Shown: positions 9,511 through 16,183 of the stretch, one piece after another
Layout of the letters: every line of letters starts with the position of its first letter
Numbering within the stretch: position 1 is the first letter of the stretch
Assembly: GCA_000724175.1 (NCBI GenBank)
Contig: JPGV01000030.1
Location: forward strand, 540-64,539
Source: [Candidatus Thermochlorobacteriaceae] bacterium GBChlB
GTDB lineage: Bacteria > Bacteroidota > Chlorobiia > Chlorobiales > Thermochlorobacteraceae
DNA length: 64,000 bases
Reading direction: 5' to 3'
Program-made: the position numbers and the translations under genes
The notes under the pieces: model-generated
Seen by the model: the letters and a program-made list of their open reading frames with translations, nothing else
Told to the model about the DNA's origin: nothing
Databases searched by the model: none

Positions 9511-10029
9511 TTAGTTGTGTTTCATCAAGCCAACGCAAGAGATGATTTTTTCATTGAAAAGCTCCGGTAGTTTGGTCGTCTCCGAGACCTGTTCAATCGG
9601 CAAGGCAAGCGGCAAGATGTTGATGACCGATGAAGCGTGTTGATTATAGATGCGCGCAAATGACTCAATCGAGCCTGTTAGTGCAGCGTAAAGCGCAGCA
9701 TTAGGTTTCGTGGGGAATGACGGCATAAGCAACTTGAGTTTGGACGCCGACCCCTTTTCCTTTACGAAAAAGCCAATGAAGTTCATAATCGCTGCATGAG
9801 CGCGGAAATCTCGCTCAACCGAATCGTTGAGTATCATACCCAAGGCGACTACCAGCCCGGTCGGTTGCTGGCGCATGTAGTTACGCAAGGCTTCCAACTT
9901 TGGTTGCCGTTGGTCAAGGTCTTTTTGAAGCTCGACAATCGAGAACGCGCCGTCGAGCGTCTTGGCTACCCAATTTGAAAAATCGTTGTCGCTCAGCAAG
10001 ACAAGCGGCGGTTTTCCAAACGAGATCAT
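9511..10029 (-). CDS. Uncharacterised protein with faint SDR-like pattern
   Basis: A 172-residue soluble protein that I do not recognise. The segment PNAALYAALTGSIESFARIY followed by INILPLALPIEQ resembles the catalytic helix and following strand of short-chain dehydrogenases (YxxxK... then P-G-x-I), but the Lys position is Thr and there is no Gly-rich nucleotide motif at the N-terminus. The N-terminus reads KPPLVLLSDNDFSNWVAKTL. It may therefore be a degenerate, non-enzymatic relative of that family. It starts 36 bases after the DsbD-like gene on the same strand and probably shares its transcript, ending at the hairpin at 9477-9505. Confidence 0.6.
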   Translation of the reverse strand: MISFGKPPLVLLSDNDFSNWVAKTLDGAFSIVELQKDLDQRQPKLEALRNYMRQQPTGLVVALGMILNDSVERDFRAHAAIMNFIGFFVKEKGSASKLKLLMPSFPTKPNAALYAALTGSIESFARIYNQHASSVINILPLALPIEQVSETTKLPELFNEKIISCVGLMKHN

Positions 10030-10064
10030 TAAGCGTTGAAAGATTGGTTTTTGAAAAAAGCAGG

Positions 10065-12224
10065 TTACCGCTGAGCATCAACCGTTGCCGTGCTTGCCGC
10101 TTTTGTAAAGGCATCAATTAAAAGGTCAACCGAAATGACTTCGGGCAATACCATTGGCTCGTTGAGTTTTCCAGCGGGAAAAACGACATAGAGCGGCACA
10201 CCAGAACGCCCAAATTTACGAAGCAACTGCGTGATTTCATCATTGCGGGTTGTCCAATCAGCGCGAAGCGGCACAATGCCGAGTTCGGAAATTTTTTGAC
10301 GCACCACATCGGTTTCCAAAACCGTTTTCTCAGTTACCTTGCATGTGAAACACCAATCGGCTGTAAAGTCAATAAAGACGGGCTTTCCCGACTGCACGGC
10401 TTCTTCAACTGCCTTGACCGAAAACGCTTTCCATGCAATCCCGTCGCCCCCTGATGCGGCTGTTTGCGCTACCGATTTTCCGTCGAGTTTGCGCCACTGA
10501 ATTAAATTTTCGAAGGCGACAAAGTAGCTTAACCCCACGACAAGTGTAACCGAAATCCAAACGGTTACTTTTCGTTGTGCCGACGAAGTGAAGTCAATAA
10601 ACGCGCCAACAAGCCACGCGGCAAGTGCAACGCCCAAGAGCCATGCGACCGTTGCCGTAACGCCCTCCGCGCCCCATTGTCCGCCCAAAACCGTGAGCAA
10701 CCAAATCGCTGTGGCAAAAAGTAAGAAGCCCATAAACTGTTTGAAGCGATTCATCCACTCGCCCGGCTTCGGCACAAATTTCAGCCACTCTGGTTTGGCA
10801 GCGAGAATCATATACGGCGCGGCGAGTCCAGCGGCGATGACCGAGAAAATGACAAAAATCACGGACGCAGGTTGTGAGAACGCAAAGCCCAACGCGCTGC
10901 CCAAAAAGGGCGCAGTGCAAGGCGTGGCAAGCGTCGTCGCAAGCACACCGTTCATAAATGCGCCAACAGCGTCGCGCCGTGAAAGTGCGCCGCCGACCTC
11001 ACCTGAAACGCTTGGTGCTTGGAACTCAAACACACCAGCAAGGTTTAATCCAAAAATGAAAATGACCGTCGTCATACCAATGACAAAAAGCGGCGACTGA
11101 AATTGAAATCCCCACCCAACTTGCTCGCCCGCTTGTTGGAACAATACAATCACCAACGCAAGCGCCCAGAACGACGCCAACACGCCAAGCCCGAACATCA
11201 CGCCGTGCGCGCGGCTCTTTGCGCTCGACTGCCCTGAGTGCTCGACGAAACTCAACACTTTGAGCGATAAGACGGGCAGCACGCAAGGCATCACGTTCAA
11301 AATCACGCCGCCAATAAAGGCAAAGACAAGCGCGAGCCAAAGCGGCAACCCAGTCGACCCATCGGTTTTAAATTGCTGGTCGAGTAATCCGCCCGCCGCG
11401 CCGCCCTCTGTCCCGCCGCCTGAATTGTCCGCAACAGAGATTTTGGCGGCAAGTTCATAACCCATTTTGTCAATGATGACAAGCCCGCGCAGCGATTGTA
11501 AGGTCGCTGTTTTCGATTCGGGCGTGAGCGACAAGGTTACTTTGCCCCCTGTTGCGTTGATGCTCAAATAGTTAAAGAGAAATCCATCAACGGTTTCGGG
11601 GAAAAAATCCGTAATTGAGGTCGCCTTATCGCCGCTAAACATCATCGTTAGGGTTTTTCCTGAAAGTTGTGCCTTGTCGAGCGCGACACCGCTCTCAGAA
11701 AGCGGACGCGGCAATGCGTTGCGGGTAGCTTCAATCAGTTTCTCCGCGTCGGCGCGATCTTTGGCAGAAAGCGTGGAGAGCGTCAGCGTGAGTTTTGCAT
11801 CGCCCGGAATACAGGTTTCCTTGCAGACCAGCCAATCAAGTGCGACGGAAAGTTCTGTCAGTGTCGGCGCGTTGGGCGATGGTGAAATGTCCGCGAGCAA
11901 AACGACCTGATGTTCGTAACCGTATGCTACGATGCCCGCTTGGACGATTTTTTCAGGCGTTGGAAATTGCAAGTCGCCTGCGGTGTAGCCGTTGGGCAGC
12001 GACCACTTGGCGGCGATGGGCAGTCCAGCGTCGCCTGCATTTTTCCAATAGAGATGCCACTCGTCGGCAATTTTAAATCGAAGTGCAATCGTGAAGGGCT
12101 TTGTGAAGTCTGTCGCAGCCGTGTGAAGAGACGCAACGACCAGCTGTTTTCCATCCTGCATTTGCGCCGAAACGGTTGAGGTGAAAAAGAGGGAAACGAC
12201 GAACATAACAATAACACGATGCAT
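10065..12224 (-). CDS. DsbD/ScsB-type protein-disulfide reductase
   Basis: A 719-residue protein that carries electrons from cytoplasmic thioredoxin across the membrane to periplasmic proteins. It has a signal peptide (to about residue 20, VSAQ), an N-terminal domain of ScsB type (YWKNAGDAGLP, CKETCIPG at about 130-140), a membrane core of eight or nine helices with the redox cysteines in LNVMPCVLPVLSL and LATPCTAPFLGSALG, and a C-terminal thioredoxin domain with active site WCFTC (Cys625 and Cys628). Length and order are normal for the family. The ATG at 12224 is chosen; an in-frame TTG lies three codons upstream. A small gene of unknown role follows after 36 bases. Likely roles are cytochrome c maturation, disulfide repair or copper tolerance. 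Confidence 0.93.
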   Translation of the reverse strand: MHRVIVMFVVSLFFTSTVSAQMQDGKQLVVASLHTAATDFTKPFTIALRFKIADEWHLYWKNAGDAGLPIAAKWSLPNGYTAGDLQFPTPEKIVQAGIVAYGYEHQVVLLADISPSPNAPTLTELSVALDWLVCKETCIPGDAKLTLTLSTLSAKDRADAEKLIEATRNALPRPLSESGVALDKAQLSGKTLTMMFSGDKATSITDFFPETVDGFLFNYLSINATGGKVTLSLTPESKTATLQSLRGLVIIDKMGYELAAKISVADNSGGGTEGGAAGGLLDQQFKTDGSTGLPLWLALVFAFIGGVILNVMPCVLPVLSLKVLSFVEHSGQSSAKSRAHGVMFGLGVLASFWALALVIVLFQQAGEQVGWGFQFQSPLFVIGMTTVIFIFGLNLAGVFEFQAPSVSGEVGGALSRRDAVGAFMNGVLATTLATPCTAPFLGSALGFAFSQPASVIFVIFSVIAAGLAAPYMILAAKPEWLKFVPKPGEWMNRFKQFMGFLLFATAIWLLTVLGGQWGAEGVTATVAWLLGVALAAWLVGAFIDFTSSAQRKVTVWISVTLVVGLSYFVAFENLIQWRKLDGKSVAQTAASGGDGIAWKAFSVKAVEEAVQSGKPVFIDFTADWCFTCKVTEKTVLETDVVRQKISELGIVPLRADWTTRNDEITQLLRKFGRSGVPLYVVFPAGKLNEPMVLPEVISVDLLIDAFTKAASTATVDAQR

Positions 12225-12326
12225 AATTTTCAAGTAATGAGTTTTGCGACAGAACTAACGCTAAACTAAGCGATTCGTTTCAAATGAAAATCATTTGCTA
12301 TGTTGAGTCAATAACATACCAGCGCT

Positions 12327-12989
12327 ATGAACTCAGCATCACGGTATCGCGGATTTCTGTTAGGCTCGCTTGTTGGCGATGCCTTGGGCTTGCCTGCTAA
12401 CGGGCGACCACACCACATCGTCCGTATGTATTTCAAAGGCATCAAAGGTTACACCGATGAATACTATACGACCGCTTCGCCGACCGGACTTCGCGCGGGA
12501 CAAACCTCCATCGACCCCCGCCCAATTTTAAAGTCGCTCCCCGAAAACCCATCGCTCGGCATTGACCTATGGATACACAACTTTTTTCAGCTCTCGGAAA
12601 CATGGCAAAAAACCCTCACAAAATTGTCTCACGAATTGCTCGAGAAGTCAACGCTCGAACAAACGCTCTTGGGAAAACTATTTGACGAAAAAGCCAAACA
12701 AAAAATTTTAGACGGGCTTGACCTTTTTCCGACAGATTTGGTCTCGCACTTCGACGGCGCAATGACTGAACCTGATGCAATCCAATTCGCGTTGTCCATG
12801 CTCCTTCGCAACCACGACGACTTTGAGACCACGGTGCTTTCTACCATCAACATGGGCGGGCTGTCGCGGCTGACGGGTGCCATCGCGGGCGGCATGATGG
12901 GACTCCTGCACGGCGAAAAATCCATTCCCGAATCGCTCATTCTCGGGTTGGAACATTCAGAAGAAATTCTCTCCGCGCTGAACTCATAA
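12327..12989 (+). CDS. ADP-ribosylglycohydrolase-family protein, catalytic residues lost
   Basis: A 220-residue protein with the ends of the ADP-ribosylglycohydrolase fold: YRGFLLGSLVGDALGLP at the N-terminus and STINMGGLSRLTGAIAGGMM with LLHGEKSIPESLI near the C-terminus. Active members have a metal-binding GGDTDT in the latter place, here GGLSRL, and a TDDT motif where this protein reads GQTSIDP. The central GN-G-N-G-x-x-MR region is also missing, and the protein is about 80 residues shorter than usual. It is therefore very unlikely to hydrolyse ADP-ribose bonds; it could bind a ligand, or be a decaying gene. The reading frame is intact. Two broken genes follow downstream. Confidence 0.75.
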   Translation: MNSASRYRGFLLGSLVGDALGLPANGRPHHIVRMYFKGIKGYTDEYYTTASPTGLRAGQTSIDPRPILKSLPENPSLGIDLWIHNFFQLSETWQKTLTKLSHELLEKSTLEQTLLGKLFDEKAKQKILDGLDLFPTDLVSHFDGAMTEPDAIQFALSMLLRNHDDFETTVLSTINMGGLSRLTGAIAGGMMGLLHGEKSIPESLILGLEHSEEILSALNS

Positions 12990-13139
12990 GAAAAAAAATA
13001 CGATTTTTTTGAGCGGGACACTCGGCGACCTACCGCCCTTGTCATCTTCGTTGTGTTGGACTGCTCGACCAACAAACGAGGGCAGGGCGAGCCGTCTAAC
13101 AGTGAATCTTACAAAAGATGCTCTCCTCTGCTATCAATT

Positions 13140-13532
13140 GTGAACGGAACTGTAGGCAACTTACCAAAGTCAGTAAATCTTGCTATTGTCGGTTCAAGGT
13201 CTTTTACAAACTACGACGCTTTCAAGTCTGAACTTGAAAAAGTGCTTGCATCTAAGAATTTAAACCCTGCTAAAATAATTTCAGGTGGTGCTGCGGGGGT
13301 TGATTCATTGGCAAAACGTTGGGCTGATGATAATGCTATTCCTGTTCTTGAAATAAAACCCAATTGGAAGTTGGGCAAGGGTGCTGGTATTATTCGTAAC
13401 AGGCAAATAATAGAGTCTTGCGATGTGTGCGTCGCGTTCTGAGATTTTGAGTCCAAAGGAACAAAAAACGCCATCGATGTTTGTAGAAAATTTAATAAAC
13501 ACTGCTTTGTAATAAATACGACTAAATTATGA
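13140..13532 (+). pseudogene. SLOG-fold (YspA/DUF2493-like) protein interrupted by a stop codon
   Basis: The encoded protein has a Rossmann-like SLOG core: NLAIVGSRSF, then IISGGAAGVDSLAKRWADD, IPVLEIKPNW, and GIIRNRQIIESCDVCVAF. In relatives this last motif continues with Trp-Asp. Here the codon is TGA (13440-13442), and the same frame then continues as DFESKGTKNAIDVCRKFNKH to a TAA-free end at a TGA at 13530-13532, which is exactly the expected C-terminus. A single TGG to TGA change explains this. The start is taken as GTG at 13140, directly before the conserved region; a longer frame from ATG 13053 is possible. SLOG proteins bind nucleotide-derived ligands. Base composition is more AT-rich than the surroundings. 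Confidence 0.75.
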
Positions 13533-13660
13533 ACTTTTTACGTCATGTATAGAATTCTTAATAAAACTGCTAAGCGCGCATTGAAAAACGACAAAAAGTC
13601 ATCAGATTTTTGTATCCAATTGTTTATCAATAAAAAATGCTCAAGCATTCAAGAACAACA

Positions 13661-14634
13661 ATGTCAAAGCGAAAGCCGTCCGCGCCGCCGTCGCATCGTC
13701 GACTTATTAAAATCGACGAACTGATACGCGCGAAAAAATATCCAAATAAACCAGCACTGGCGAAGCAATTGGAAGTTTCAGAAAAAACGATACAGCGCGA
13801 CATTGACTACATGAAAAGGGATCTTGATGCGCCGATTAAGTTTGATTCCAAGAAAAATGGATATTGCTACATCGAGGAAAATTATTTCCTGCCCTCACTC
13901 AATCTGAATGAAAAAAACCTCTTTGCGCTCGTTGTCGCTGAAAAGATATTGAAGCATTACGAAAGCGCATCGTATTACAGTGAACTCAAAAGCGCGATGG
14001 ATAAGCTAATGACCTATCTGCCCGACGAAGTTGACCTGCCGACGATGCGCGATGTGGTGTCCTATCATGCCTTTCCGCTCGCCGACGACAATGCCGAAAA
14101 ATTAAATCTCGTGCGCGAAGCCCTGTTCAAATTGCTTGCCGTTGAAATGGAATATCATACGAGTTACAGCAATGAAAAAAAACGCGCTACGTCAATCCGT
14201 ATCATTTGCTTTTTCACAACGGCGCATGGTATCTCATCGGCTATTGCCACAGCCGCGAAGACGTGCGCGTATTTTCGTTGAGCAGAATCTTATGGGTGAA
14301 AATGACGACAGAAAAGTTCGAGATGCCGAAAGGCTTCAGCGTTGATGCTTATTTTCAGTCGGGATTTAAACGCGGAGAAAGCAGTTATCCAATTGAGCTG
14401 AAGTTCAGTCCAAAAATCGCGCCGTTTATTAGAGACCGTCAGTGGTATAGCGGCGAGGAAAAAGAAATGCTCGCGGATGGCTCGGTACGCTTAAAATTTA
14501 CCGTGCCTACACTTTACGAGGTTATACAATTTACCTTGAAATACGGCGGCGATGTGGAAGTGCTTAACCCAAGACTCCTGCGCCGATTGGTTGCCGAAGA
14601 AGCGGCGAAAATTACAGCGATATACAAATCTTGA
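13661..14634 (+). pseudogene. WYL-domain transcriptional regulator split by a frameshift
   Basis: The first part encodes an HTH_11-type winged helix (LIKIDELIRAKKYPNKPALA, VSEKTIQRDIDYMKRDLDAP) and the start of a ligand-sensing WYL domain (EMEYHTSYSNEKK). The frame then runs into unrelated residues and stops at 14281. In the -1 frame the WYL domain resumes as TRYVNPYHLLFHNGAWYLIG and runs to the stop at 14634 with the usual C-terminal extension. The switch point is a run of eight A at 14175-14182; one extra A restores a full protein of about 325 residues. The gene could be inactive, could be rescued by ribosomal or polymerase slippage on the A run, or the base could be a sequencing error. An in-frame ATG at 13637 is an alternative start. 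Confidence 0.8.
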
Positions 14635-14651
14635 ACCGCAAATCAGCTGTA

Positions 14652-15053
14652 TTATGTCTCAATGACTTTTGTTTTCAAGCCAACAGCGTCGCTCTTGCCT
14701 GATTGACCGACGATAAAGACGTCAATCTCAGTTTGCCCAATGCGATAAACAGTGATGTTTTTGAGCGACGCGGTGAGCGTATTAAAAATCTCTCGATATT
14801 TCGGCACAAGCAATTTTTGACCATCGTCGTGCCAGTCTTTTTCTTCGGCGACGTTGCGGAAAAAATAGGCAAGGTCGGTAGTTTCAACGGGTGAATCGAG
14901 CGGTTTTTCGGCGCGTTGTAAAATGGTATCGAGCGAAAAGTCGGACATATTTTCCCAAACGAAGGGTTCTATCGGGTAGTCGGATTCGCTGGGGAATAGA
15001 AGTCCCTCTGTGAGGGACGTGAGTTGTTCCTGAAGTTCAAAAGATGTTTTCAT
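14652..15053 (-). CDS. Nuclease A inhibitor-like protein (NuiA family)
   Basis: A 133-residue acidic protein. The N-terminal pattern LTSLTEGLLFPSESDYPIEP is the hallmark of the NuiA family, whose founder in Anabaena binds and blocks the sugar-nonspecific nuclease NucA. The rest (YFFRNVAEEKDWHDDGQKL, KNITVYRIGQTEIDVFIVGQ) fits the family's alpha-beta sandwich, and the length is typical. Its ATG overlaps the stop of the HIT gene by four bases (ATGA), so both are translated from one message. No NucA-like nuclease is seen in the window. Many bacterial family members have no known nuclease partner. Confidence 0.88.
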   Translation of the reverse strand: MKTSFELQEQLTSLTEGLLFPSESDYPIEPFVWENMSDFSLDTILQRAEKPLDSPVETTDLAYFFRNVAEEKDWHDDGQKLLVPKYREIFNTLTASLKNITVYRIGQTEIDVFIVGQSGKSDAVGLKTKVIET

Positions 15054-15556
15054 GGCTGGAGTTGTTTTTGAATTGAGGCGCGAAGTTTGTGATAAAGCTC
15101 GTGCATATCGTTGCTGATGACTTTGGTATCGGCGATGACGGGCATAAAGTTTGTATCGCCATTCCAGCGCGGGACGACGTGAAAATGAATATGCGAGTCG
15201 ACGCTACCGCCTGCCACCGCGCCCAAGTTCAAGCCGATGTTAAAGCCGTGCGGGTGAAGCGTCTCGCGTAACGTGTTGATGCACAGGTCAATAAGGTTCA
15301 TGATGTCGAGGCGCGTGTCGCTGTCGAGGGCTGAAAAATCAGGGGTTTGCAGGTAGGGAATCACCATCAGATGCCCAGCGTTGTAAGGGTAGAGGTTCAT
15401 AATAATGAAGGCGGTTTTGCCGCGATGCACCACCAACCTTGCTTCGTCCTCTTCGGGCGGAATATCGGCAAAGATAGATTTGCTGTCCGATGTCGGCGTG
15501 GCGTCTTTGAACGAGGCGATATACTTTGACCGCCAAGGAGAGAAAAGTGGTTCCAT
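15050..15556 (-). CDS. HIT-family nucleotide hydrolase/transferase
   Basis: A 168-residue histidine-triad protein. The active-site motif SVDSHIHFHVVPRW (His-x-His-x-His) lies near the C-terminus, and the upstream LYPYNAGHLMVIPYLQTPDF is the usual nucleotide-binding region. Members hydrolyse or transfer nucleoside monophosphates, for example diadenosine polyphosphates. Start at 15556 (MEPLFSPWRSKYIASFK) matches the FHIT/AP4A-hydrolase-like N-terminus; upstream in-frame sequence has no family match. The gene overlaps the NuiA-like gene by four bases at its end. Confidence 0.9.
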   Translation of the reverse strand: MEPLFSPWRSKYIASFKDATPTSDSKSIFADIPPEEDEARLVVHRGKTAFIIMNLYPYNAGHLMVIPYLQTPDFSALDSDTRLDIMNLIDLCINTLRETLHPHGFNIGLNLGAVAGGSVDSHIHFHVVPRWNGDTNFMPVIADTKVISNDMHELYHKLRASIQKQLQP

Positions 15557-15693
15557 GCAACAAGTAACAATTTTGGATTGGCGAGGCGAGATGTTGGACC
15601 GACGAGCGAGCCGCGCCAACGGTAATGTCAATGGTAATAATTGACGTGGCGGCGTTCATCCAAAATCGCCAATAAGCTCATCAAGTAACTTTG

Positions 15694-16095
15694 TGGAGAT
15701 GGCGGGAGTCGAACCCGCGTCCAGAGTAGTGTTAGAACAGGCTACCACACTCATCTTCGGCAGTTGGAGTTCGCTTTTTACGACAATGCCGACGTTGGTC
15801 AAAAAGCTATCTCGACTGTGGGCGTGCATCTCCGCCGAGAAGAGACGATGCACGGCTTACTGCGCGAGCTGCCGTAAGGCGCTCAAGCGCGGGCTGACGC
15901 CAGTAAGACACTCGAGTAAGCGCGATTGTCTTAGGGCGATGGCTGGTTAGTTAGTTTTTACTAATTAAGCAGCCATTGCGTACGAGTAGTCGTTCGCATC
16001 TACATTTACATAGGCTTCTTTAACGAGTCCACCCATGCTGAAACTCGGAGTGCAACCAATTCCTTCAAGCTGCCCTGTCGAAACCCTTCATCCCC
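15694..16095 (-). ncRNA. ssrA: tmRNA (transfer-messenger RNA)
   Basis: The 5' end GGGGATGAAGGGTTTCGACA and the 3' end CGGGTTCGACTCCCGCCATC are both present, and the acceptor stem pairs GGGGATG with CATCTCC (one G-T pair). The tag frame lies at 15965-15997 on the minus strand and reads ANDYSYAMAA followed by TAA. The RNA rescues stalled ribosomes and marks the nascent chain for proteases such as ClpXP; clpX is in this window at 53961. The 3' CCA is not encoded. The tag is one residue from the ADDYSYAMAA tag recalled for Chlorobium, the strongest taxonomic marker here. Exact ends are good to one or two bases. Confidence 0.97.
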
Positions 16096-16183
16096 AAATT
16101 TTGAAAGAACATAAGGCGCAAATATAACAAACCGCCGTTTGAGCCAAACGCTTACGAGCGGAAAAAAATCGGGTTGCACAAGG

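Noticed and set aside
13053-13139. Longer N-terminus of the SLOG gene from an ATG
   Set aside because: The residues (STNKRGQGEP and so on) do not resemble the family; conserved sequence begins after the GTG at 13140.
13440-13442. TGA read as selenocysteine or as tryptophan in this organism
   Set aside because: Neighbouring intact genes end in TGA, no hairpin is apparent after the codon, and a plain nonsense mutation is simpler.
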